Shown in pieces: positions 43,217-52,583 of a stretch of DNA of 60,671 nt. Numbering within the stretch: position 1 is the first letter of the stretch; every line of letters starts with the position of its first letter. The translations under genes were made by a program, and so were the position numbers. Source of the DNA: Lachnospiraceae bacterium (GTDB taxonomy: Bacteria; Bacillota; Clostridia; Lachnospirales; Lachnospiraceae); the NCBI GenBank assembly GCA_023663945.1, contig JAMPGL010000021.1, forward strand, positions 1-60,671, given 5' to 3'. The notes below the pieces were generated by a model. That model searched no databases, was not told the DNA's origin, and saw nothing but the letters and a program-made list of their open reading frames with translations.

Positions 43217-43840
43217 CTACCTTGTTATCATTTTAACTATAATAATTTTATGAGGCTCGATTCCAAATAATGCCTGAATTGCCTTAGTAATCTTCTGCGC
43301 GGTCCGGGCATCCCCTCCGCCCTGCGCCGATACCGCCACGCCGCAGACCCTGGGATATTTCACCTGCCGGATAAAGGGCGCCTCCTGACTGCCCTGCCCG
43401 GAAAACACTGTGCTCTCCTCCGTGGAAATGTCGGTGGTATTCCGGCTTCCTCCGGCGGAATCCACCTCAGTGGTTCCCGCCCGCCGGGTAACCTGATCCT
43501 TCTCAACTAATGTCTCTCCCCTATCCTCTAAGGTGATCATCACCTTCACCTCTCCTACCCCATCCATGGTGGCAAGCAGGCGTTCCAGCTCTCCCTCCAG
43601 ATATTCGGCGTATTCTGCTTCCGTATCTGAGCCTCTTCTGCCCTCCGGCGTATCAGTGCTGTTTTCCTTCCATGATTCCATTGTAACATCATCACTGTCC
43701 CATTGACCGGACTGTAACAAATTTTTATCCGTTTCCTGTTTCACCGGCAGGGCGATCACCAAAAGAAGAATCCCCAAAAGCACCATGATCACAAAATTAT
43801 CTTTGGTCAGCTTCCATTTTCCTTTCAGCGCATTTTTCAT
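43217..43840 (-). CDS. spoIIIAG: Stage III sporulation protein AG
   Basis: 207 residues; one membrane helix (about 15-35) and a ring-forming domain with LEGELERLLATMDGVGEVKVMITLE and PRVCGVAVSAQGGGD segments. Forms an oligomeric ring in the mother-cell side of the feeding-tube apparatus. Overlaps spoIIIAF by 4 bases. Confidence 0.9.
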   Translation of the reverse strand: MKNALKGKWKLTKDNFVIMVLLGILLLVIALPVKQETDKNLLQSGQWDSDDVTMESWKENSTDTPEGRRGSDTEAEYAEYLEGELERLLATMDGVGEVKVMITLEDRGETLVEKDQVTRRAGTTEVDSAGGSRNTTDISTEESTVFSGQGSQEAPFIRQVKYPRVCGVAVSAQGGGDARTAQKITKAIQALFGIEPHKIIIVKMITR

Positions 43841-44415
43841 CTTTTTGCCGTCCCTCCTGCCTGCTTCACCACAATATTACCCGGTTCCACCCCGATACAA
43901 TCACTATACTGCCTTTTCAGCTCTGCAAAATCCGCAGTCCCCTCATAATCCGCCCCTCCTTCTTTCCCCTGTCCGCCTCCTAAAACTACCGGAGGAATCC
44001 AAATCTCTCCATCGCTTTCCGCCCTTTCTTCCCTGTTTTTCTGTACTGTGACCACGACAGCGCCTGCTTCCCCGTCAAGAGTCACTGCCTTTACTGTATA
44101 TTCATTCTCACAAGAAGCAAGCTTCTCTTTCAGCTCCTCCTCGATTCCTTGGTAGATTTCCATGCTTCTATCCTCTATCTCCGGCAGGGGCTTCGTCTCT
44201 TCCAGCTTTTCAAACATCCCTTCCAGCCTTTCCTGTATCTCCGTTTCCGTCTTCTCATCCGCAAAAAAATTAATAAACGGCTCCGTAACCCTGAGAATCA
44301 CCAAAATGCCTGCCAGTATCCGGACATATTTCATGTAGGCTCCGCCCGGCACAAAAAACAGAACTGCCTGTGCAATCAACATAAAAACACAGATTTCCTT
44401 AACAGCCTGAACCAA
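43837..44415 (-). CDS. spoIIIAF: Stage III sporulation protein AF
   Basis: 192 residues with two membrane helices (about 9-26 and 30-48) and a soluble C-terminal domain (about 100-185). It starts with TTG, with GGAG placed 8 bases before. Sits between AE and AG. Confidence 0.88.
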   Translation of the reverse strand: MVQAVKEICVFMLIAQAVLFFVPGGAYMKYVRILAGILVILRVTEPFINFFADEKTETEIQERLEGMFEKLEETKPLPEIEDRSMEIYQGIEEELKEKLASCENEYTVKAVTLDGEAGAVVVTVQKNREERAESDGEIWIPPVVLGGGQGKEGGADYEGTADFAELKRQYSDCIGVEPGNIVVKQAGGTAKR

Positions 44416-44445
44416 TCTGCCCTCTCCCTTCTTAACCTCTTTGCG

Positions 44446-45615
44446 TCAATAAGATATGGTGTACGCCGCAACTGCAATGACAATAATAAAAAGTGCCATA
44501 GATGTAAACACGCAGCGGAGCAGCAATAGACACCCCTCCCCCACCCGGTCCGCGCATCCGGAAAATCTTTTGTCGCTGACAATTCCCGCAATGGCGGCTC
44601 CAAGCTTGACCGCCCCCGTAACCAAAAGAATCCGGAGTAATGGGAGCAGACAGCTTAAAAGTAATAGAAGCAGCATAAGCACGCCGATACTGTTTTTAAG
44701 GAGCACCGCTGATCCCAGCATCAGCTCCGCCACTCCCTCCGCCGCGCTTCCAATACCCGGAATGGACGATACGGTTTTTCTGAAAGCCGATATTTTCAGA
44801 CGATCCGCCACCGGGACAATTACGGATTGCACCAGACTAAGCCCGGTGACTGCTCCTAAGGAAAGCTTAAGCGCCGCGCCGATTCCCTTTTTCATCAGAT
44901 CCAGCAGAAGAGCAAGCTTCTCTTCCGCCCACACCCCGTTTAAAAGCGCCAGCAATACATAGCTGTACACCAAGGGAAGCAGCATGCCGCTGACAAAGCC
45001 TTCCACAAAATAAACCGCCAGAAGCATAAGCTGATAATAACAGACCGCCGCCGTCTCTCCCCCTGCCGTCCCTGCCGCCGTAAAGTAAGCCGGAATAAAC
45101 AGCTTCACAAACAGAACAATATTTTCCACCGCCTTTGCCGCAACCTCCGCCGCCATTAAAAACGCCCCGGTGAGGACCACCATCAAAAAAAGGTAGAGAA
45201 AGTAAAATCCCGCCTGAGCAATCTGCTGTCCGGAAAACAAATCCGAAAACCCGGAAAACAATGCGGACAATACCCCCAGCACCAATAGATACAAAAAGAT
45301 TCTGCGGATATTCTGCACTTCCCCCCTAAGGCTTCCTTTGAGCTGGGAAAAAAGCCTCTTCCCAGCCTCCAGGATTTTCCCATCCAAAATCAGGCGCAAA
45401 AGCTCCCCGGCATCTATCTGAACTTCCGGAAAGAGACTTTTGATTCCCTCATCCATGCCGCTTAAGTCCGTAGAAGAAAGCCAATAATCCACATACTGCC
45501 TGTCCGCCTCGTCCCCGTCTATTTCCTTTGCATATGAAAGCGTCCCGTTTCCCATAAGCAGTCCCCATAAAACTGCCAGAAAACACAGTTTTTTAATTCT
45601 TTTCACCTTACTCAT
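44446..45615 (-). CDS. spoIIIAE: Stage III sporulation protein AE
   Basis: Polytopic membrane protein, 389 residues, about seven to eight helices after a signal-like N-terminus; related to flagellar/type III export components in role. LSSTDLSGMDEGIKSLFPE and LKLSLGAVTGLSLVQS are conserved in the family. Overlaps spoIIIAD by 4 bases. Confidence 0.92.
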   Translation of the reverse strand: MSKVKRIKKLCFLAVLWGLLMGNGTLSYAKEIDGDEADRQYVDYWLSSTDLSGMDEGIKSLFPEVQIDAGELLRLILDGKILEAGKRLFSQLKGSLRGEVQNIRRIFLYLLVLGVLSALFSGFSDLFSGQQIAQAGFYFLYLFLMVVLTGAFLMAAEVAAKAVENIVLFVKLFIPAYFTAAGTAGGETAAVCYYQLMLLAVYFVEGFVSGMLLPLVYSYVLLALLNGVWAEEKLALLLDLMKKGIGAALKLSLGAVTGLSLVQSVIVPVADRLKISAFRKTVSSIPGIGSAAEGVAELMLGSAVLLKNSIGVLMLLLLLLSCLLPLLRILLVTGAVKLGAAIAGIVSDKRFSGCADRVGEGCLLLLRCVFTSMALFIIVIAVAAYTISY

Positions 45616-46007
45616 CCCGCCTGACCAGCCAGAGCGTTAATATTTTCCACAACGGCAATCAAAACCGGGATTCCCATCATAAGGACTGATAATTTCCCAA
45701 ATATCTCAATCTGTCCCGCAACGGCTCCATACCCTGCATCCTTGCAGATTGAGGCACAAAACTCGCACACATAGGTAATTCCTACCGCCTTAAACAGAAA
45801 TCCAAGATAATTTCCACTGCCGCTTAAATAGGCCTCTATGTCCCGCACCTTAGAAAACAGGGCGCCTAATCCCTGCAATGAGCAAAAAAATATGATCAGG
45901 CAGATTACCGTGCCAAGATAAATCCCATATTCCGGCCTTCCCGACCTAAACTGCAGGGCAAGCATCACTCCGGCAACTCCCAAAATCCCGATTTTTACTA
46001 TCTCCAT
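45612..46007 (-). CDS. spoIIIAD: Stage III sporulation protein AD
   Basis: 131 residues with about four membrane helices; GITYVCEFCASICKDAGY near 80-97 is the strongly conserved family motif. AAGGAGG precedes the ATG. Confidence 0.92.
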   Translation of the reverse strand: MEIVKIGILGVAGVMLALQFRSGRPEYGIYLGTVICLIIFFCSLQGLGALFSKVRDIEAYLSGSGNYLGFLFKAVGITYVCEFCASICKDAGYGAVAGQIEIFGKLSVLMMGIPVLIAVVENINALAGQAG

Positions 46008-46045
46008 GATAAACCTCCTTCCCTTTCTGTACCGGCGTCAGGCGG

Positions 46046-46240
46046 TCACATACTAAATAAGTCCTGTATCATCACGAACAGATCATAGATATACGGCAAA
46101 ATCCACGTAAGAACCAAAATCAGCCCTGCAAGACTGATCAGGAACGCATGCTCTTCCCGTCCGCTGTGTTTTAGGATCTGACCTAATATCGTAACTAAAA
46201 TCCCCACTGCCGCAATTTTAAAAATCAGGCTTACCTCCAT
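46046..46240 (-). CDS. spoIIIAC: Stage III sporulation protein AC
   Basis: 64-residue two-helix membrane protein (MEVSLIFKIAAVGILVTILG, then ILVLTWILPYIYDLF). An upstream start is possible but the ATG at 46240 with a nearby GGAGGAAG gives the known family length. Confidence 0.9.
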   Translation of the reverse strand: MEVSLIFKIAAVGILVTILGQILKHSGREEHAFLISLAGLILVLTWILPYIYDLFVMIQDLFSM

Positions 46241-46259
46241 GCTTCCTCCATCTTCCCGG

Positions 46260-46775
46260 CTATAACAGCAGAATGGATAAGAGCACTCCACCGGCAAGCC
46301 CAAGACTCATCACCATTTTATTTTTACTCTTTTGTTCCCCGGAAAGCTCTTCAATCCTTCGGATAACTTCCCGCTGAAGTTCATCCAAAGCCCCTGCCTG
46401 TGCACCCTCTTCCATATATCCCAGACAGGAAGGAAAATCCATCAAAAGCTTCCGCTCCTCCCCCTTAAGGGAAGAGCACGCCAATAGTTTTTCCATGCGT
46501 ATTTTCCAGACATCCGGAAATCCCCCGTTCCCCTCTCTGCATTCCTCATAAATTTCATAAAACGCCGCGGCAAAGGGCTCCTTTTCCTTTTCCGAAATTC
46601 GGAGCAGTGCTTCCGGAACCGTGGTTTTTTGATAGGCAATATAATATTTCATATTCTCATAGATTTCCCGGATCTGTTTCAGCCAAAAAAGCCTGCTGTT
46701 ATTATCCCTGCATATAACCCAGGCAACTCCCAGACAGCCTGCAATAATCAGCGCACATCCCATTAGCTGCAGCAT
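46260..46775 (-). CDS. spoIIIAB: Stage III sporulation protein AB
   Basis: 171 residues, hydrophobic at both ends with a helical soluble middle; the fold resembles type II secretion GspF-like proteins. AIIAGCLGVAWVIC and LGLAGGVLLSILLL are the membrane ends. Overlaps spoIIIAA by 13 bases. Confidence 0.88.
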   Translation of the reverse strand: MLQLMGCALIIAGCLGVAWVICRDNNSRLFWLKQIREIYENMKYYIAYQKTTVPEALLRISEKEKEPFAAAFYEIYEECREGNGGFPDVWKIRMEKLLACSSLKGEERKLLMDFPSCLGYMEEGAQAGALDELQREVIRRIEELSGEQKSKNKMVMSLGLAGGVLLSILLL

Positions 46776-47776
46776 AACAATTCCCTTTTCTTTTTCTCCG
46801 TCCTGATTCCCTTTTGGTCAAAAATTGCCCTGATGCGTCCCTCTCCCCGTTTTCTCTCCAAAAACACATATCTCTCAAAGAAGTCCTCCGGACGGTATAA
46901 CACCTGCCCTACATGTTCCATGGCTTGTTCCCGCATTCCAATATTCATGTGCCGTTGTACATCCTCAATGGAATTTCCGTGCATGGTGGCGAGCACGCTG
47001 CTTCCGCATTGCAGAACCTGATAAACCGCCCTCATGTCTTCCGGTCCTCCAATCTCATCCACTGCCACAACCGCCGGGGACATAGAACGCATCAGCAGCA
47101 TCATTCCCTGTATCTTAGGACAGCCATCCAGCACATCCGTGCGCATTCCCACGTCATTTTGCGGGATTCCCATAAAGCTTCCGGCAATTTCGGAACGCTC
47201 ATCCACCACTCCCACCTGACGCCCTTTTCCATACAGATTCCCCGTTGATACCTGCCTGACAATATCCCGAAGAAGGGTTGTCTTTCCGCCTCCCGGCGGT
47301 GACACCAAAAGAGTATTGCAGAACCGTTTCCCTTCATAGAGAAACTCCATGATTTCATCCGCCGCACCGATAATCTGATGGGAAATGCGGACGTTCAAAA
47401 AACGGATATGAGACATATTCCGGATACTTCCGTCTCCATTAAGCACCACTTGTCCTGCCAGTCCGATTCGATGGCCGCCGGAGATGGTCAAAAATCCCTG
47501 ACGGATTTCATTTTCAAATGCATATAAGGAATAACGGCACACATTTTTGATGATCTCATCCATCTCCCGTTCCGTCATAAACCAAGCATCCTGAATCCCT
47601 TTTCCAAATCCTCCCCGGCAGGACAAAAAAAATTCTTCTCCCTCCGTCAAAAAACGTACCGGTCTTCCCACTCCCAAACGAATTTCTTCCAGTTTGTCCG
47701 CTCTTTCCAGTGGTTTTTCCAATCTTCCCCTCATAGAATCGGGAAAGATTCTTAATATTTCTTCCCTTTTTTCCAT
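46763..47776 (-). CDS. spoIIIAA: Stage III sporulation protein AA, secretion-type ATPase
   Basis: ATPase of the mother-cell-to-forespore channel. The 337 residues contain Walker A SPPGGGKTTLLRD and the Walker B region VAVDEIGGPEDM. A GTG at 47785 is in frame, but GAGGTG sits 6 bases before the ATG at 47776. CATATATT, sigma-E-like at its -10, lies about 20 bases upstream; no matching -35 was found. Confidence 0.93.
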   Translation of the reverse strand: MEKREEILRIFPDSMRGRLEKPLERADKLEEIRLGVGRPVRFLTEGEEFFLSCRGGFGKGIQDAWFMTEREMDEIIKNVCRYSLYAFENEIRQGFLTISGGHRIGLAGQVVLNGDGSIRNMSHIRFLNVRISHQIIGAADEIMEFLYEGKRFCNTLLVSPPGGGKTTLLRDIVRQVSTGNLYGKGRQVGVVDERSEIAGSFMGIPQNDVGMRTDVLDGCPKIQGMMLLMRSMSPAVVAVDEIGGPEDMRAVYQVLQCGSSVLATMHGNSIEDVQRHMNIGMREQAMEHVGQVLYRPEDFFERYVFLERKRGEGRIRAIFDQKGIRTEKKKRELLCCS

Positions 47777-47815
47777 CACATTCACCTCTTATCCCAATAT
47801 ATGTAGCTTGGCATC

Positions 47816-47845
47816 AAAAAAGAACGCCTCCTGCCGGAAGCGTTC
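47816..47845 (-). terminator. Intrinsic terminator of pnp
   Basis: On the minus strand GAACGCTTCC (47836-47845) and GGAGGCGTTC (47822-47831) pair around a 4-base loop with one mismatch, followed by TTTTTT. It lies about 43 bases past the pnp stop and isolates the spoIIIA operon. Confidence 0.85.
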
Positions 47846-47887
47846 CTTTGTAATCTGCATTTATTCAATTACCATTCTATGCTGTCT

Positions 47888-49978
47888 TTACTTCTGTGCT
47901 ACATCCTTCATGGAAAAACTCATTCTGCCCATCTTATCCTTGCCAAGGCATACCACCGTTACCTTGTCTCCTAAGGTAAGCACATCTTCTACGCGGTTAA
48001 TCCTTTCTTTGGCTATCTTGGAAATATGAACCATTCCCTCCTTGCCGGGCGCAAATTCAATAAATGCGCCAAATTCCTTGATGCTAACCACAATTCCCTT
48101 GAAAATTTGTCCTTCCTGATAATCGGTTACAATGGTCTTAATATATTCCACCGCCTTCGCCATCATATCCGGCTCTGTACCGCATACGGATACCTTGCCG
48201 TCATCGGTGATGTCAATCTTCACTCCCGTGCGGGCAATAATCTCGTTGATGGTCTTTCCGCGCTGGCCAACCACATCCCCAATCTTTTCCGGATCAATCT
48301 GAATCGATATAATCTTAGGAGCGTAAGGTCCAACCTCCGGCCTGGGTGCGGAAATTGCAGGCTTCATGCAGGTATCCATGATAAACAGCCTTGCATCACG
48401 GCATCTTGCAATCGCGCCTTCCACAATGGGTCTTGTGAGGCCATGAATCTTAATATCCATCTGGATTGCCGTAATCCCTTCGGTGGTTCCCGTCACCTTA
48501 AAGTCCATGTCTCCAAAGAAATCTTCCAGACCCTGAATGTCCGTAAGCAGTACGAAATCATCATCGGTTTCGCCGGTAACCAGACCGCAGGAAATGCCTG
48601 CTACCATCTTCTTGATCGGCACGCCTGCCGCCATCAGCGACATACAGGACGCACAGGTTGACGCCATGGAAGTGGAGCCGTTGGATTCAAAAGTTTCGGA
48701 TACGGTACGGATTGCATAAGGAAACTCCTCCTCAGAAGGAAGCACAGGAATCAATGCTCTCTCTGCCAGTGCTCCGTGTCCGATCTCTCTTCTTCCGGGT
48801 CCTCTGGAAGGCTTGGTTTCGCCTACCGAATAGGACGGGAAATTATAATGATGCATATAACGCTTGCTTACTTCGTTCTCATCCAGACCGTCAATTCTCT
48901 GCTGGTCGGATAAAGGCGCCAGCGTGCAGACATTACAAATCTGTGTCTGTCCTCTGGTAAACATTGCAGAGCCGTGTACTCTGGGAATAATATCCACCTC
49001 CGCGGACAGCGGACGAATCTGGGTAATCTCACGGCCGTCAGGACGCTTATGATCCTTTAAGATCATCTTGCGGACTGTTTTCTTTTCGTACTGATAAATT
49101 GCTTCACCCAGCACTTCCAGCCACTCTTCCTTCTCCGCAAACGCCTCCTCCAGCTTTTCGGTAATGTTCTTTATGTTCTCCTCACGAACCTGCTTCTCGT
49201 CAGTGAACACTGCCTCCTCCATCTCTGAGGGAGGTACAATCTCCTTAATTGCCTCAAACAGCTCTTCCGGAACTGCACAGCTGGTATATTCATGCTTGGG
49301 CTTGCCTGTTTCGGCAACAATCTGATTGATAAAAGCAATGATAGTCTGGTTGATCTCGTGCGCCTTGTAGATGGCGTCAATCATCACTGCCTCCGGAACC
49401 TCATTTGCCCCGGCTTCGATCATAATTACCTTTTGGGCGGTAGATGCCACGGTCAGATTTAAGTCACCGTTTTTCCACTGTTCCTGAGAGGGATTGACAA
49501 TAAACTCTCCGTCAATCATTCCCATCTGCGTCATAGCGCAGGGACCGTCAAAGGGAATATCGGAAATACTGGTTGCAATCGCCGCTCCCAGCATAGCCAC
49601 CAGCTCCGGACGGCACGCCGGGTCAACACTCATAACCATATTGTTCAAGGTGACATCATTTCTGTAATCTTTGGGGAATAAAGGACGCATCGGCCGGTCA
49701 ATGACACGGCTCGTCAAAATTGCATTCTCGGAAGCCTTTCCCTCTCTCTTGTTAAATCCTCCGGGAATCTTGCCTACCGCATAAAGCTTCTCCTCATATT
49801 CCACGCTTAAAGGGAAAAAGTCTATTCCCTCTCTCGGCTTGTCCGATGCTGTCGCGGTAGAGAGCACCGTAGTGTCGCCATAGTGCATAAATGCACATCC
49901 ATTTGCCTGCTTGCCCACGCGGTTAATATCTACGCTTAACGTGCGGCCTGCAAGCTCCATTGAATACGTCTTAAACAT
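47888..49978 (-). CDS. pnp: Polyribonucleotide nucleotidyltransferase (PNPase)
   Basis: Phosphorolytic 3'-5' exoribonuclease and degradosome partner of RNase Y. The chosen ATG at 49978 (MFKTYSMELAGR) follows AAAAGGAG and gives 696 residues; the longer frame before it overlaps the leader. It has two RNase PH domains, a KH domain (KIGDVVGQRGKTINEI near 561-576) and an S1 domain at the C-terminus (FKGIVVSIKEFGAFIEF). Confidence 0.96.
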   Translation of the reverse strand: MFKTYSMELAGRTLSVDINRVGKQANGCAFMHYGDTTVLSTATASDKPREGIDFFPLSVEYEEKLYAVGKIPGGFNKREGKASENAILTSRVIDRPMRPLFPKDYRNDVTLNNMVMSVDPACRPELVAMLGAAIATSISDIPFDGPCAMTQMGMIDGEFIVNPSQEQWKNGDLNLTVASTAQKVIMIEAGANEVPEAVMIDAIYKAHEINQTIIAFINQIVAETGKPKHEYTSCAVPEELFEAIKEIVPPSEMEEAVFTDEKQVREENIKNITEKLEEAFAEKEEWLEVLGEAIYQYEKKTVRKMILKDHKRPDGREITQIRPLSAEVDIIPRVHGSAMFTRGQTQICNVCTLAPLSDQQRIDGLDENEVSKRYMHHYNFPSYSVGETKPSRGPGRREIGHGALAERALIPVLPSEEEFPYAIRTVSETFESNGSTSMASTCASCMSLMAAGVPIKKMVAGISCGLVTGETDDDFVLLTDIQGLEDFFGDMDFKVTGTTEGITAIQMDIKIHGLTRPIVEGAIARCRDARLFIMDTCMKPAISAPRPEVGPYAPKIISIQIDPEKIGDVVGQRGKTINEIIARTGVKIDITDDGKVSVCGTEPDMMAKAVEYIKTIVTDYQEGQIFKGIVVSIKEFGAFIEFAPGKEGMVHISKIAKERINRVEDVLTLGDKVTVVCLGKDKMGRMSFSMKDVAQK

Positions 49979-50048
49979 AATTCTTCTCCTTTTCCTGTAC
50001 AAAAGGCGGAGCCCGGACTTCCCGGCATGCTCCGCCTTAAAACGCTGC

Positions 50049-50315
50049 TTATCGTCTGAGTCCCAGTTTTTCAATCAGAGCACGGTATCTCTCAATGTCT
50101 TTATTCTTCAGATAATTGAGAAGCCCGCGCCTCTGGCCAACCATCTTGAACATACCTCTTCTGGAATGATTGTCCTTCGGATGCTGCTTTAAGTGCTCTG
50201 TAAGCTCCTGGATTCTTGCCGATAATACTGCAATCTGCACCTCCGGCGAACCTGTGTCGCCTTCACATCTGGCATACTCTTTCATGATTGCAGTTTTCTT
50301 TTCCTTAGAAATCAT
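50049..50315 (-). CDS. rpsO: Ribosomal protein S15
   Basis: 88 residues with the S15 core [21 protein letters not shown] near 20-40 in part, and [20 protein letters not shown]. Precedes pnp, the conserved pair. Its leader is about 80 bases and could hold an S15 feedback structure. Confidence 0.95.
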   Translation of the reverse strand: MISKEKKTAIMKEYARCEGDTGSPEVQIAVLSARIQELTEHLKQHPKDNHSRRGMFKMVGQRRGLLNYLKNKDIERYRALIEKLGLRR

Positions 50316-50406
50316 TGTTGTTCCTCCTTCATTTTCAACCGCCGGATGCCAGGAAGCGGTCGGAGAATCCAGCTTCTGGGCATAGGCTGAGTTTCATACG
50401 TGAAAA

Positions 50407-50435
50407 ATGATAACACAAATCACCTTCAATGTAAA
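50407..50435 (-). promoter_or_regulatory. Sigma-A promoter of rpsO-pnp
   Basis: On the minus strand TTTACA (50430-50435), 17 bases and TATCAT (50407-50412). The leader to 50315 contains an ACCGC/GCGGT stem that S15 might bind, by analogy with other bacteria where S15 represses its own mRNA. Confidence 0.65.
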
Positions 50436-50460
50436 GAAAAAATTCATTAATCATATAGGA

Positions 50461-51522
50461 TCAATCATATAGGATTCGAACCATCTTGTAGGGCGTCCGA
50501 TAATTGTATGCAGAAATCTTAATTCCGGTCTTCGGGCTGCTGGCGTGGATTACCTGTCCGCCGCCAATATAAATTGCAACGTGGTTGATGGTTCCGCCCT
50601 TTGCATAAAATACCAAATCTCCCGGTTTCAGTTCCGATGCGCTGATTGACGCTCCCTGATTCGCCTGCGCTCTGGAAGAGTGAGGCAGGGAAACGCCATA
50701 CTTGGAAAATACGCTTAAGACAAATCCGGAACAATCGGCTCCCCTTGTAAGGCTTGTCCCGCCCCACACATAAGGATTTCCCAAAAACTGCTTTGCATAC
50801 TGGCAGAGATCCACTCTCACATCGGACACGCCCTGTCCGTATAACAATTCAGTCATGGTAATCGCCGTTGCCAAGTCTGATTTTACTTTCACGAAATCTC
50901 CGGAAACATAAACCTCTTCATCGTCCAGATATACCTTAATCCATCCGTCCTCACGGATTTCTACTATATCTAATGCCTCACCGGCGGCAACCTGAGTGAC
51001 AATCTCCGCATCGGTGTTGGGCTCTTCTCTGATATTAAGCGCATCCGCTGTCGAAACCGCCAGCGCCGATGCAAGCTCCTCTCCCTTTTTTCTGGCTTCA
51101 TAACCGGTGGAGAGATACTCTTCCTTCACATAACCTTCCACCTTGCCGGACTGAATAAATGCCCAGCCGTCCTCACTGCTGACAATCTCACATGCCGCAT
51201 TTTTCGGAAGCTTTCCTACCAGCTTTCCGGATTCATCCGGCTCCTGCCTGACGTTCAGGTTGTTCTCCTGAACATTGCAGATTCCCAGCTCCGTATATCC
51301 CCACAGGGCGCCCTTTGCCCTCTCGGCAATTTTCCGGTATTCATCCTTGGTAAGCACGGTGGCAAACAAATCTCCCACGCCTGCCGTCAACAGCTCCGTC
51401 TCTTCATCCAAATAATCCTGCGCCGCAGGCGCGCCCGTCTCCGTTGCATTTACCGAAAGAGGCATTCCCAAAACTATCGTTGCCGCAATTGCATAAATTC
51501 CGTATCTGATGTGCCTTTTCAC
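50461..51522 (-). CDS. Secreted NlpC/P60 peptidoglycan hydrolase with SH3 domains
   Basis: 353 residues: signal peptide (about 1-26), two bacterial SH3 domains (about 80-140 and 155-212), and an NlpC/P60 domain with catalytic Cys in RGADCSGFVL, His in INHVAIYIGGG and a third polar residue near HASSPKTG. It likely cleaves D-gamma-Glu-meso-DAP linkages in peptidoglycan. Transcribed alone after ribF. Confidence 0.9.
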   Translation of the reverse strand: MKRHIRYGIYAIAATIVLGMPLSVNATETGAPAAQDYLDEETELLTAGVGDLFATVLTKDEYRKIAERAKGALWGYTELGICNVQENNLNVRQEPDESGKLVGKLPKNAACEIVSSEDGWAFIQSGKVEGYVKEEYLSTGYEARKKGEELASALAVSTADALNIREEPNTDAEIVTQVAAGEALDIVEIREDGWIKVYLDDEEVYVSGDFVKVKSDLATAITMTELLYGQGVSDVRVDLCQYAKQFLGNPYVWGGTSLTRGADCSGFVLSVFSKYGVSLPHSSRAQANQGASISASELKPGDLVFYAKGGTINHVAIYIGGGQVIHASSPKTGIKISAYNYRTPYKMVRILYD

Positions 51523-51586
51523 AACATTCCTCCATAATTATTACAAAATTGTTACATCGCAGTAGAGCCATTATAACAACTAATTT

Positions 51587-52543
51587 CTAATCTGTCAAAC
51601 TTTTGTAACAATTTTCTGATGAAAAGTTTTTCCAATAAAGTTTTCCCTCCTCGATGTCCCTTTCCATCTGCGCCTTCAACTCCACAACGCTTTCAAACTT
51701 TTGTTCCGGACGCTTAAAGGCAAGCAATTCCGTCACAATGTCTTTTCCATACATATCCCTGTCAAAATCATACAAGTAGGTTTCCACGCTGACTGTCTTG
51801 GTATCATTTACCGTTGGCTTTCTGCCAATATTGGTAATCCCCGGATACACTCCTCCCTCATAAAGCAGTCTGGAATAATATACCCCCCAGGGCGGAAGCA
51901 GTTTTTCCGGTCTGGGATATAGATTCATGGTAGGCATTCCCAGCCGTCTCCCCAGCCGGTTTCCCCGCTCTACGGTGCCTTCAAAGCTGTAATATCTGCC
52001 GAGAAGCGCCCCTGCCTCCTGCATATTTCCCTGCTCCACCATCTCCCTCACATAGGTAGAGCTGATCTCTCTCTCCTTATAAAACACTTTATCTATGATT
52101 GTCACCTGAAATCCCAGTTCTCCCGACATCTCCTCAAGAAGCCGGCTGTCTCCCTTTCCCCCTCTGCCAAAAGATAAATCCATGCCTGCGGCAATAAACT
52201 TTGTGTTCATCTTCTTTACAAGAATGTCACGCACAAAATCCTCAGGGCTTATTGCCGCCGTACTTTTATTCAGGGGAAACTCAATCAAAACGTCCACTCC
52301 CAGCTTTTCAAAACGACTCCGTTTTTCTTCTCTGGTAGTCAATTCTCCTCCCTGCGCCTGCCCGAAATAAACGGATGCAGAAGGGTGGAAGGTAAACACG
52401 ACTGCTATTAGTCCCATTCTCTTTTGTTCCAAAATGCAGGATAAAAGCATCTCGTGCCCCCGGTGGATGCCGTCAAATTTGCCGATTGCCGCTGCTGACG
52501 CGTCTTCTAGATGAAATTCCGTAGTATCTTGTATAATCTGCAT
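51587..52543 (-). CDS. ribF: Bifunctional riboflavin kinase / FAD synthetase
   Basis: 318 residues; FAD synthetase domain with GKFDGIHRGHEML and FHPSASVYF, then the riboflavin kinase domain (YSFEGTVERGNRLGRRLGMPT, near 186-206 in part, and PGITNIGRKPTV). Last gene of the rimP operon, 40 bases after truB. Confidence 0.94.
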   Translation of the reverse strand: MQIIQDTTEFHLEDASAAAIGKFDGIHRGHEMLLSCILEQKRMGLIAVVFTFHPSASVYFGQAQGGELTTREEKRSRFEKLGVDVLIEFPLNKSTAAISPEDFVRDILVKKMNTKFIAAGMDLSFGRGGKGDSRLLEEMSGELGFQVTIIDKVFYKEREISSTYVREMVEQGNMQEAGALLGRYYSFEGTVERGNRLGRRLGMPTMNLYPRPEKLLPPWGVYYSRLLYEGGVYPGITNIGRKPTVNDTKTVSVETYLYDFDRDMYGKDIVTELLAFKRPEQKFESVVELKAQMERDIEEGKLYWKNFSSENCYKSLTD

Positions 52544-52583
52544 GATGACCCTCTTATTGCTTACTCACTCTTACTGCCTGCCA

